Origin: Acidimicrobiia bacterium
GTDB lineage: Bacteria; Actinomycetota; Acidimicrobiia; IMCC26256; JAGPDB01
Direction of reading: 5' to 3'
Length of the DNA: 36,998 nt
NCBI GenBank assembly: GCA_018057765.1
Contig: JAGPDB010000019.1
Location: 1-36,998, forward strand
The translations under genes were made by a program, and so were the position numbers. Positions 6,345 to 14,393 of this stretch are shown in pieces. The notes beneath the pieces were generated by a model. That model saw nothing but the letters and a program-made list of their open reading frames with translations, searched no databases and was not told the origin of the DNA. Positions within the stretch are counted from its first letter, which is position 1. Each line of letters begins with the position of its first letter.

Positions 6345-6358
6345 AATACGTATTATGC
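6341..6358. promoter_or_regulatory. 18-bp perfect palindrome over the MFS start codon
   Basis: GCATAATACGTATTATGC reads the same on both strands and includes the MFS start codon (CAT at 6342-6344). Its size and symmetry suit an operator for a dimeric regulator. It also contains a TAATAC -10-like hexamer five bases before the ATG. No regulator gene is adjacent. Confidence 0.45.
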
Positions 6359-6434
6359 TGAAATTTTAGATAATAAGCTATAAGTTTTAGTACTTTTGCA
6401 AAAAAAATTAATCTCTTAAAAAGGTTATTGTATT

Positions 6435-6884
6435 TTAAGTTAGGGATTTACGAAATAACTTTGTCTCAACTTTAATATAACCATGCTTTACATATAAAGA
6501 CTGAGCTGAAACCCTTAAATCGCTGCTGTGTAGTTCTATGCGAGAAGCACCCAATTCAATTGCTTCTTGTTCAAGAAATAATACTAAATTATCTCCAATT
6601 CCTTGGTTTTGGAAGTCCTTGCACACTGCTAGGTCCTCAATTATTGCTGTTTTATGACTTAATGAATCATATGGTTTTATTAGAGTTGCCATAGCTACTA
6701 CATATTTACCTATTTTACCTAGATAGAAGTTACTGGTTTCACTATTGCAAATATCTATTATTTCTTTTGGATCATGTACCCAATTTTCGCTTAAATGTAT
6801 GCTGGCAAATAGCTTATTATAAACATCCGCAATTAGAGGATCATAGGAATGCTGTTGCTCAAACGTTAGTTCTGACAAGTCCAT
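6435..6884 (-). CDS. GNAT-family N-acetyltransferase
   Basis: About 149 residues. The acetyl-CoA-binding motif A is seen in IEDLAVCKDFQNQGIGDNLV (Q-x-x-G-I-G), followed by the usual helix, HSSDLRVSAQSLYVKHGY. The acceptor substrate is unknown. An open frame extends to a GTG at 6911 that overlaps gyrA by 20 bases. I prefer the ATG at 6884, which starts 7 bases after the gyrA stop and still contains the whole fold. It is the last gene of the gyrB-gyrA strand run and probably read from the same transcript. Confidence 0.85.
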   Translation of the reverse strand: MDLSELTFEQQHSYDPLIADVYNKLFASIHLSENWVHDPKEIIDICNSETSNFYLGKIGKYVVAMATLIKPYDSLSHKTAIIEDLAVCKDFQNQGIGDNLVLFLEQEAIELGASRIELHSSDLRVSAQSLYVKHGYIKVETKLFRKSLT

Positions 6885-6891
6885 TTGCTTA

Positions 6892-9312
6892 TCAAACAGC
6901 GTCAGCAACACTATAAATTGAGCTTACATCGCCTGAAAGACCTTTAACCTTTACACCACTACCTTCACGGTCCTGTAAAGTAATCGAAACTGTTGGAACA
7001 GATATGGCGCCCACATCGCTCACAAATGCTGTAACTTCGCCAAGAGCTAGACAAATCGCACTAAGAGTTCCACGAGATGGCTGCAATTTCATTGCACGCA
7101 TACCAGAACCAGCACGTGATTGTAATGTCATATTCGAAACATGCATACGTTTTGCAAAACCCTTATCAGTCGAGATCACACAATCGTCATCTTCAAATAC
7201 ACTAATAGCACCAATAACACGATCTTTATCTTTAAGTTTTATTGCTCTAACAAAACCAGCTGATCGTGAGCTAGCACGAATATCTATAAATGGGAAACGG
7301 ATACCTTGACCGCTATTTGTTACTACCAGCATTTGATGATCATCATCATCATAGACATCGCAAACAGAAACTACTTTTTCGCTAGTACCCAATTTTGCAC
7401 ATACAACTCCATCTTTACGTGTAGCTATATCTTTTAGATTTTCGATATCTACACGTTTAATACCACCAGAGTCAGATAGCATTACTATTGCACTTACATC
7501 ATTAATATTAATTATAGATAGAGGTATTTCGCCGGAACTCAGAGAAATAAGTGAAGAAACTGCAACTAGTTTATCTCTATTAATTTCATGACAATTGATA
7601 CGATATGCTCTACCGAAATTTGTTACGACCAAGATTGAGTCAAGGCTAGTTAGTTCATAGGCATTAGCAACAACATCATTATCTTTGGTGGAAGTAATTT
7701 TTGCACTACGCGATGCCGCGTTAATTGCACGTACATAATTTCTCGCTGTCACATTAACTATTAAATCTTCTTGAGCTACTAGTGCCGTAGTGTCAATAAC
7801 TCCACTATCAGATTTTTCGATCTTTGTTTTTCGTTTTTTATCGATTGTTCCTAAGAAGGTGTTTAAATCATCTTTTAATAATGCTAATACTAAAGCAGGA
7901 TCTCGCAATAAAGCTTTAAGTTCTCTGATTGATTTCTTTAATTCTTTAGCTTCTATCGCTAATTCTTTTTGACCGAGTTCTGTTAGACGACCTAAAGCTA
8001 GATCTAAAATATGACTTGATTGAATTTCAGAGAAATCAAAAGGCGTAAGTTGCAATTTCTCTCTGGCTACTCCCCTATCCTTTGAAGCACGAATAAGTGC
8101 AATAATCTCATCAATCATTTCTACAGCGCGAAGCAGTCCTTCAAGTATATGATACCTAGCTTCACATTTATCTAAACGAAATTGTGAACGACGACGTATG
8201 ACTTCTTTCTGATGAGTTATCCATTCTGAAATAAACTCATCTAAACGCAATGTACGAGGTACCCCATCTACTAATGCAACCATATTCATAGGAATAGTAG
8301 TTTGCATAGGCGTATGTTTATAAATATTATTCAAAATAACATTTACATCTGTACCTGGTTTTAACTCAATAACTAAACGTGTTTTACCTTGGCCTGATTC
8401 ATTCCTAATATCTTTAACGCCTTGAATAGTTCCAGATTCAACTGCTTCAGCTGCTTTTTCAGCGATTGACTCAATAGAAATTTGATAAGGAATCGAATGA
8501 ATAATGATCGAAGTCCTGCCTTTTGATTCTTCTAAAAGATATTCGCCACGAACACGAAGAGAGCCTTTACCTTTTGTATAGGCATCTCTAAGTCCATCTA
8601 CACCAAGTATTGTTGCACCTGTTGGAAAATCAGGACCTTTAATGAACTTCATAAGATCATTAACTGTTGCTTCCTCATGGTCGAGCACATAGACAGCAGC
8701 ACTAATAACTTCACATGCATTATGTGGTGGTATGTTTGTAGCTAAACCTACAGCAATACCTTGAGAGCCATTTATTAAAAGACTTGGAATTCTCGCAGGT
8801 AAAACAACAGGCTCTAATACACTTGCATCAAAGTTATCAATAAAATCGATAGTGTCTTCATCGATATTTTCTAAAAGTCTTTCTGCATTAGTAGCTAAAC
8901 GTGCTTCTGTATAACGCATTGCAGCAGCTGGGTCATTTGGTGATCCAAAATTTCCATGCGGATCAATTAATGGTAAAGTCATCGAAAAATGTTGACCCAT
9001 ACGAACCAGAGCCTCATAAATTGATTGATCACCATGTGGATGAAACCTACCCATAACATCACCAACAATACGTGCGCATTTAACAAAGGGACGATCACTA
9101 CGTACCCCAGTATCGTGCATGGAATATAAGATACGGCGATGAACAGGCTTTAATCCATCACGTACATCTGGCAATGCACGCGAAACAATAACGCTCATTG
9201 CATATTCTAAAAAGGCGCCTTCTACTTCTTCGACAAGTGCTTTGGTTGGAATGGCTGCGCTAAAGAGCTCTTCTTGAACCTTATTTTTCTTCGATGGCTT
9301 CTTTACTGTCAT
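6892..9312 (-). CDS. gyrA: DNA gyrase subunit A (or ParC-like type IIA topoisomerase subunit)
   Basis: An 806-residue DNA breakage-reunion subunit. N-terminal landmarks are LPDVRDGLKPVHRRILYSM, HPHGDQSIYEALVRM (residues 91-105) and the catalytic Tyr134 in AAAMRYTEARL; a coiled-coil arm and a beta-pinwheel C-terminal domain follow. With GyrB it would supercoil or relax DNA. Two points are odd. The first C-terminal blade, around residues 520-545, reads AINAASRSAKITS where gyrases have the GyrA box (Q-R/K-R-G-G-R/K-G), although later blades keep degenerate versions such as LQSRAGSG and LQDREGSG. Position 96 (E. coli Ser83) is Gln and 100 (Asp87) is Glu. Start ATG is preceded by AAGGAAGACA. It lies 20 bases after gyrB. 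Confidence 0.88.
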   Translation of the reverse strand: MTVKKPSKKNKVQEELFSAAIPTKALVEEVEGAFLEYAMSVIVSRALPDVRDGLKPVHRRILYSMHDTGVRSDRPFVKCARIVGDVMGRFHPHGDQSIYEALVRMGQHFSMTLPLIDPHGNFGSPNDPAAAMRYTEARLATNAERLLENIDEDTIDFIDNFDASVLEPVVLPARIPSLLINGSQGIAVGLATNIPPHNACEVISAAVYVLDHEEATVNDLMKFIKGPDFPTGATILGVDGLRDAYTKGKGSLRVRGEYLLEESKGRTSIIIHSIPYQISIESIAEKAAEAVESGTIQGVKDIRNESGQGKTRLVIELKPGTDVNVILNNIYKHTPMQTTIPMNMVALVDGVPRTLRLDEFISEWITHQKEVIRRRSQFRLDKCEARYHILEGLLRAVEMIDEIIALIRASKDRGVAREKLQLTPFDFSEIQSSHILDLALGRLTELGQKELAIEAKELKKSIRELKALLRDPALVLALLKDDLNTFLGTIDKKRKTKIEKSDSGVIDTTALVAQEDLIVNVTARNYVRAINAASRSAKITSTKDNDVVANAYELTSLDSILVVTNFGRAYRINCHEINRDKLVAVSSLISLSSGEIPLSIININDVSAIVMLSDSGGIKRVDIENLKDIATRKDGVVCAKLGTSEKVVSVCDVYDDDDHQMLVVTNSGQGIRFPFIDIRASSRSAGFVRAIKLKDKDRVIGAISVFEDDDCVISTDKGFAKRMHVSNMTLQSRAGSGMRAMKLQPSRGTLSAICLALGEVTAFVSDVGAISVPTVSITLQDREGSGVKVKGLSGDVSSIYSVADAV

Positions 9313-9332
9313 TGTCTTCCTTAAAGTTCAAA

Positions 9333-11321
9333 CTAAATATCTATATTTTCAATTTCTTTTGCATTTTCTTCAATGAATGTGCGTCTAGCACTGGCATCAT
9401 CGCCCATAAGACGCGAAAGTACATCATCGCAAATAGTAGCTTGATCAATATCCAGACGAACAAGTCTCCTAGTTTCTGGACTTATAGCTGTTTCACGCAA
9501 TTCTTTAGAATCCATTTCACCAAGACCCTTAAATCTTACAAACCTAAGTTGGCTTCTCTTGTTTTTATCAATAAGCTCTTGTCGTTGTGCTTCATCGGCT
9601 ACATAAACTTTTTCACCTTTTATTTCTGTAGAATATAAAGGTGGTTGTGCAACATATAAATGCCCACCTTCAACAAGCTCAAACATTTGTCTATAAAAAA
9701 ATGTAATTAATAATGTTCGTATATGTCCACCATCAACGTCGGCATCAGCCAAAATAATAATTTTATTATAACGAATTTTTTTAATGTCAAAATCGCTGCC
9801 AATACCAGCGCCAATAGATGATACTAAAGTTTGTATTTCTAAATTTTTTAAAATTTTGTCAAGAGGAGCACGTTCTACATTTAAAACTTTTCCCCGCAAA
9901 GGTAATATTGCTTGATGTTTAGGATCACGCGCATCTTTCGCGCTACCACCTGCAGAGTTTCCTTCTACAATGAACAATTCAGAATTTTCTGGTTTTTTAG
10001 AAGAACAGTCAGCAAGCTTACCTGGTAAACCGCCCGAGTCCAATGAAGATTTTCGTCGTGTAAGATCTTTAGCTTGTTTTGCAGCTTTACGAGCTTTTGC
10101 TGATACCAAAGATTTATTTATTAGAGATTTAGCTTCACTCGAATTTTGTTCTAACCATGCTAAAAAGAATTCCCCAGTTGCTTTTTCAACAGCTGATCTC
10201 ATAATTGTATTACCAAGCTTCGTTTTTGTCTGACCTTCGAACTGGGGTTCACCCAACTTTACACTAACAACACAACACATTCCCTCACGAACATCTTCAC
10301 CTTGCAGGTTCGGGTCTTTATCTTTAATTAAATTTGATGCCCGCGCAAACTTATTACAAGCTGAGGTTAATGCTCGCTTGAAACCTTCAGCATGCATCCC
10401 CCCTTCAGTTGTTGAGATACCATTCGCGAAAGAATGTAATGCTTCGTGATAGCCGGTGTTCCATTGCCATGCAACATCGATTTCGCCTTCAGGCACTGAT
10501 ACAGAAAATGACCCTATAGTATTAAATAGTGGTGATTTAGATTGATTTAGATGTTTAACAAAATCGACTATTCCACCTTCATAAGAAAAAGTTATTTCTT
10601 TTCGTGGTTCATCCGCCGAAGAAGATCGTTCATCATGAAAACCAATAGTCAAACCTTTATTTAGAAAGGCCATTATTTGCAAGCGCTCGCAAATAGTATT
10701 TATTTTAAAATCAGTAGTATCGAATACATCTTTATCAGGCCAGAATTTTATTGTTGTTCCGGTACGAGTTTTTGGGACAGTCCCAACTTTTTTCAACTTT
10801 CCTTGCGCAACTCCACTCTTAATAACTTTGCCGGTTTTTTCAGCAGCAAATGCCATTTCGAATTGTGAGCCTTCACGTTCAATATGCAATTCTAATTTTG
10901 AACTAAGGGCATTCACGACTGAAATACCAACACCATGCAAACCGCCAGATACCTTATACCCACCATCACCAAATTTACCGCCAGCGTGTAAGGTAGTTAA
11001 AACTATTTCAGCTGCCGATTTTTTCTTATCACTAGGATGCGGGCCAGTAGGAATACCTCTACCATTATCAACAACCCGACACCATGCTCCGGAACTATCT
11101 TGACCAATAGTTATATCTATACGATTACAATGCCCAGCCATTGCTTCATCTATAGAGTTATCAACGACCTCCCAGATAAGGTGGTGCAACCCTTGCGAAC
11201 CCGTAGATCCGATATACATTCCAGGACGTTTACGCACAGGGTCTAAGCCTTCTAAGACTGTGATCTGCCCTGCATCATATGTTGAATTTGTTTTAGTTTT
11301 AGATTCTTTTTTTATCGCCAT
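9333..11321 (-). CDS. gyrB: DNA gyrase subunit B (type IIA topoisomerase ATPase subunit)
   Basis: About 662 residues. The GHKL ATPase domain is at the N-terminus (EGLDPVRKRPGMYIGST, EVVDNSIDEAMAG, VVDNGRGIP, GGLHGVGISVVNAL). The TOPRIM region reads EGNSAGGSAKDARDP, PLRGKVLNVERA and LADADVDGGHIRTLL. The protein ends FIEENAKEIENID, a GyrB-like terminus. The length fits the short Gram-positive class without the proteobacterial insert. I set the start at ATG 11321, because GGAAGACA just precedes it exactly as in gyrA; the ATG at 11363 would add an unconserved 14 residues. Asn455 in EGNSAGG replaces the usual Asp (E. coli Asp426). A terminator about 75 bases upstream separates it from the two-component operon. 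Confidence 0.92.
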   Translation of the reverse strand: MAIKKESKTKTNSTYDAGQITVLEGLDPVRKRPGMYIGSTGSQGLHHLIWEVVDNSIDEAMAGHCNRIDITIGQDSSGAWCRVVDNGRGIPTGPHPSDKKKSAAEIVLTTLHAGGKFGDGGYKVSGGLHGVGISVVNALSSKLELHIEREGSQFEMAFAAEKTGKVIKSGVAQGKLKKVGTVPKTRTGTTIKFWPDKDVFDTTDFKINTICERLQIMAFLNKGLTIGFHDERSSSADEPRKEITFSYEGGIVDFVKHLNQSKSPLFNTIGSFSVSVPEGEIDVAWQWNTGYHEALHSFANGISTTEGGMHAEGFKRALTSACNKFARASNLIKDKDPNLQGEDVREGMCCVVSVKLGEPQFEGQTKTKLGNTIMRSAVEKATGEFFLAWLEQNSSEAKSLINKSLVSAKARKAAKQAKDLTRRKSSLDSGGLPGKLADCSSKKPENSELFIVEGNSAGGSAKDARDPKHQAILPLRGKVLNVERAPLDKILKNLEIQTLVSSIGAGIGSDFDIKKIRYNKIIILADADVDGGHIRTLLITFFYRQMFELVEGGHLYVAQPPLYSTEIKGEKVYVADEAQRQELIDKNKRSQLRFVRFKGLGEMDSKELRETAISPETRRLVRLDIDQATICDDVLSRLMGDDASARRTFIEENAKEIENIDI

Positions 11322-11394
11322 TGTCTTCCATAAATACTTAAAATATCTTCTTTTTACAATCATAGTATTAAATCACCATAATTGTTGACTATGG

Positions 11395-11422
11395 AAAAAC
11401 GGCGACCATTTCTGTTCGCCGT
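11395..11422 (-). terminator. Rho-independent terminator between the two-component operon and gyrB
   Basis: Minus-strand stem ACGGCGA (11422-11416) pairs with TCGCCGT (11405-11399), loop of ten, followed by a U run (11399-11395). It lies downstream of the small membrane-protein gene and upstream of gyrB, so gyrB needs its own promoter in the 75 bases that remain. Confidence 0.8.
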
Positions 11423-11448
11423 CATTTATCTTTGGGGGATAAGATTTT

Positions 11449-11826
11449 TTATGTGCTTGGGACAGTATCTGGATTAGCTGGTGATATGTCAACTGGTGAT
11501 TTTTCTGGTGGTTGCTGTTGGCCAGGACCTTGTTGTTTACCAGGAACTTCATATCCTCCATGGTCTAACCCAGGACGATTATTACCTCTTATACTGTCGC
11601 CACCATCACGGCCTCTAAGACGTTGATTATCGCCTCTATTTCCATGATCGTCCATTCTTGAACAGAACCCTAAGATACCAACAAACAATACCGCTACTAT
11701 TAACATTCCTAATGAAATATATAGATACTTGATCTTCTTTTCAAGCTCATCAATCCTTTCTATCACGCTTGTATTAACTTGCGCTGTTACATTTTTTTCA
11801 TTTTGATCTTCATTTTCTTTAGACAT
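11449..11826 (-). CDS. Small single-pass membrane protein with Gly/Pro/Gln-rich tail
   Basis: A 125-residue protein I do not recognise. Residues 1-33 are charged and probably a short coiled coil (SVIERIDELEKKIKYLY). One membrane segment is at about 34-54. The remaining 70 residues are low complexity, rich in Gly, Asp, Arg, Asn, Pro and Gln, with no cysteine beyond Cys55. A positive-inside reading puts the tail outside. The ATG has a strong ribosome-binding site (AAGGAGCAGAG). It follows the histidine kinase by 63 bases and is followed by a terminator, so it looks like the third gene of the two-component operon, possibly a target or accessory of that system (inference). Confidence 0.65.
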   Translation of the reverse strand: MSKENEDQNEKNVTAQVNTSVIERIDELEKKIKYLYISLGMLIVAVLFVGILGFCSRMDDHGNRGDNQRLRGRDGGDSIRGNNRPGLDHGGYEVPGKQQGPGQQQPPEKSPVDISPANPDTVPST

Positions 11827-11889
11827 CTCTGCTCCTTAATTTCATTTACAGTTTCATTAAACAAGATGAAACTGAAGTTTTGCTTAGAG

Positions 11890-12912
11890 TTAACTAGTCG
11901 GCAGAATAATTCTTATGATGGTTCCTTTTGGATCATTTGACAAAGCGCTAATATGACCATTATGTAATAGGACTATATTTCTAGCGATCGACAGACCTAA
12001 TCCAAAACCCTCATTCCCATCTTTAGTTCTTGATTTATCTGTTCTATAGAATCTATGAAATACGAGCTTTTGCTCTTTAGCATCAATTCCCATACCGGTA
12101 TCGGCGATATCAATTTGGGTTTTTTTACCGATCGATTTAGCTTCGATATCAATTTTGCTATCTTTATAACTATATTTAATTGCATTGTCCAAAATTATTA
12201 TAAATAGTTGTTTTAGTTTTTCGAATTCACCACGAACAAAATTTACTTGTATTTCAGAAGTTATTACTATATTTTTCTGATTTGCGTTTAATTTTGTATT
12301 CTGAACTGCATCATTAATCAACTTCTTTAAATCACAATCAAAAAATTCTTCTTTTTGGCTTTCGCTATGTGCCAATGTTAAAAGCGCATTAGAAATATTC
12401 GTCATTTTTTTTACTTCATTCAAACTTGACTGTAATATTTCTTTTGACTCATCTTTAGTTAATTTTTTAGATCTTAACGCCACCTCTATTTCACTCTGCA
12501 TAACAGCAAGAGGAGTCCTCAATTCATGACTCGCATCAGAGGCAAACCTGTCTTGTTTCTCCATCGCTCTCTCAATAGGGCTAAGTGCCTTAATGGCCAG
12601 CAAATAGCTTAAGAATGTCCCAAAAAATAATGCGCCAAAATTAATTAAAAGTAGTTGCTCTTTGAGGCGAATGCGGCTTTCATCGATTCTTCCGCTTCGG
12701 AAATCTTCAAAATCGTTAAATCTATCTTCTGCCTTTTCATGACTTATTTGTTTTGGTGGAATTCGCGCAGGTGCTGGTCGCAATCCTCTTTTTATCTGAT
12801 CTGAAGATACTTTATATATTGCTACCGAAAAAACAATAGATAAGAACATGATTATAGATAAATAGGTTGCAGATAGTTTTAATCTATTTTTAGTATGAAA
12901 ATTTATATACAT
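11890..12912 (-). CDS. Two-component sensor histidine kinase
   Basis: A 340-residue membrane kinase. Membrane segments lie at about 13-34 and 87-109, enclosing a short extracytoplasmic loop of about 50 charged residues with a Pro-rich start. HisKA follows with His129 in FASDASHELRTPLAVMQ. The HATPase_c domain shows the N box (LDNAIKYSYKD), G1 (DTGMGI) and G2 (GFGLGLSIA). All catalytic motifs are intact. It starts 2 bases after the response regulator, which is its obvious partner. The signal is unknown; such a small sensor loop may sense the membrane or a partner protein. Confidence 0.93.
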   Translation of the reverse strand: MYINFHTKNRLKLSATYLSIIMFLSIVFSVAIYKVSSDQIKRGLRPAPARIPPKQISHEKAEDRFNDFEDFRSGRIDESRIRLKEQLLLINFGALFFGTFLSYLLAIKALSPIERAMEKQDRFASDASHELRTPLAVMQSEIEVALRSKKLTKDESKEILQSSLNEVKKMTNISNALLTLAHSESQKEEFFDCDLKKLINDAVQNTKLNANQKNIVITSEIQVNFVRGEFEKLKQLFIIILDNAIKYSYKDSKIDIEAKSIGKKTQIDIADTGMGIDAKEQKLVFHRFYRTDKSRTKDGNEGFGLGLSIARNIVLLHNGHISALSNDPKGTIIRIILPTS

Positions 12913-12914
12913 TT

Positions 12915-13598
12915 TTAGCTTCCTGGATCTAATATTTTGTAACCAAATCCTCTTACTGTATGGATTAGCTTTGGAGCTACAAATGGTTTTTCAATTTTTG
13001 ACCTTAGATATCCAATGAAGACTTCAACTGTGTTAGGCAAAATATCAGAATCGAAGTCCCATACGTGATCAATAATTAAATCTTTGGACAATATTTGACC
13101 TGTATTTCTCATTAAATACTCGAGTAGTCCAAATTCTTTTGAAGATAATTGTATTTCAACACCTAACCTCTTAACAAGCAACTCGGAAGGATCAAGTGTA
13201 AGGTCACCAACTACCAAGATTGGGCTTGATGTGATATTTGGCCTTCGAAATAAAGCACGAATCCTCGCTAGCAACTCTTCAAAGGAAAATGGTTTTACCA
13301 AATAGTCGTCTGCACCAGCATTTAAACCATTAATTTTATCTCTTGTTTGATCTTTTGCAGTTAAGAATAATATAGGTGTATGAATATTCTTTTTTCTTAG
13401 ATCTTGACATAGTTCTAACCCATTGCGTTCACCAGGCAACATATAGTCGAGCACGATTGCATCATATTGAACAGTTAATGCCATTGCGTATCCATCATCA
13501 GCATCGTAGCTTACATCCACAGCATAATTTTCTTGTTCTAACCCTTTTCGTATTGCATTTGCAATTTTATGTTCATCTTCGATTACCAGTATTCTCAT
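12915..13598 (-). CDS. OmpR/PhoB-family response regulator
   Basis: A 227-residue protein: receiver domain with acidic pair Glu7/Asp8, phospho-acceptor Asp51, Thr80 and Lys102 (LVKPF), then a winged-helix DNA-binding domain ending in HTVRGFGYKI. The frame is open to 13655, but the start is ATG 13598 (MRILVIEDE), the normal receiver start; it lies 6 bases behind TATCTT and lacks a Shine-Dalgarno. It is first in the operon response regulator-kinase-small membrane protein. Regulated genes are unknown; autoregulation is common in this family. Confidence 0.94.
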   Translation of the reverse strand: MRILVIEDEHKIANAIRKGLEQENYAVDVSYDADDGYAMALTVQYDAIVLDYMLPGERNGLELCQDLRKKNIHTPILFLTAKDQTRDKINGLNAGADDYLVKPFSFEELLARIRALFRRPNITSSPILVVGDLTLDPSELLVKRLGVEIQLSSKEFGLLEYLMRNTGQILSKDLIIDHVWDFDSDILPNTVEVFIGYLRSKIEKPFVAPKLIHTVRGFGYKILDPGS

Positions 13599-13604
13599 AA
13601 TATG

Positions 13605-13610
13605 AAGATA
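13605..13610 (-). promoter_or_regulatory. -10-like TATCTT before the response regulator
   Basis: Minus-strand TATCTT, six bases (CATATT), then ATG 13598; no ribosome-binding site is seen. It fits the leaderless pattern of the window. Confidence 0.4.
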
Positions 13611-13754
13611 ATCATACTTCCTGAGAAATACCTGAAGATGTCCTATAGGATACAATTAACATGTTTCTTGATATTCTTTGACCAATTAGACAGGTTGAGA
13701 GAAGATTTAAACCATGATACTAACTCTTATTTTTGTTGTGAATTCGTTGAATAG

Positions 13755-14390
13755 CTATTCAACTATTTCTTTTATTTCCAACAATGATTTAACCACATAT
13801 GTTGGTTCATAGGTTAATAGCATTTCTAAATCATGTGAGTTCTCATGTATTGCTGGATAATACAAGATTGAATCAACCCCAGCGTTATTTGCCGCTTCAA
13901 GGTCTTTACGCGAGTCACCAATCATGATCGAATTTGATATTTCACCTTTAAGTAGATCTATCGCTTTCAATATAGGTTCCGAGTCGGGCTTAATATTTAT
14001 GACCTCGTGGACTCCCAGAACTACATCAAAATGATGATTAATAGAATTATTTGTTAACGCATCTAAAATGTTAGATTTAACACCGCTAGAGACAACTGCA
14101 AAGCAATGTTGTTCTGAGAGTTCGTCTAATAATTCAACAACATTAGGACTCAAAACTTGACGACCATGTGTATCGGTTAATTTCGAATTAACAATATCGA
14201 CAAATCGCTGATTATCTTCGATCTCAAAATATTTATGTATGTCCCAATCTCCAACATGATACATAATTTCTTTATCTGATGGATACAAATTGAATTCACT
14301 AAATGCTTCTCTATATATATTCAACCAAAACTCGATACTTGAAACTAAACAACCATCGAAATCAAATAATAAATTTTTATATTTTGTCAC
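13755..14390 (-). CDS. HAD-superfamily phosphatase (phosphoglycolate-phosphatase-like)
   Basis: A 211-residue HAD hydrolase with a cap domain. Motif I is DFDGCLVSS near the start, motif II is VVSSGVKSN, motif III is the Lys of IKPDSEP, and motif IV is MIGDSRKDLEAANNAG. These fit the phosphoglycolate phosphatase/beta-phosphoglucomutase subgroup. The substrate cannot be assigned. The ATG lies 3 bases after the metA stop on the same strand, so the two genes form one transcript, though the pairing gives no clear hint to substrate. Confidence 0.85.
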   Translation of the reverse strand: MTKYKNLLFDFDGCLVSSIEFWLNIYREAFSEFNLYPSDKEIMYHVGDWDIHKYFEIEDNQRFVDIVNSKLTDTHGRQVLSPNVVELLDELSEQHCFAVVSSGVKSNILDALTNNSINHHFDVVLGVHEVINIKPDSEPILKAIDLLKGEISNSIMIGDSRKDLEAANNAGVDSILYYPAIHENSHDLEMLLTYEPTYVVKSLLEIKEIVE

Positions 14391-14393
14391 TGA

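Noticed and set aside
7004-7309. Plus-strand frame inside gyrA
   Set aside because: Shadow of a long, clearly conserved minus-strand gene; no family features or start signal. The same applies to the other plus-strand frames inside gyrA, gyrB and subunit I.
11373-11561. Minus-strand frame overlapping the terminator before gyrB
   Set aside because: It crosses the hairpin and out-of-frame overlaps the 11449-11826 gene, which has a strong ribosome-binding site.
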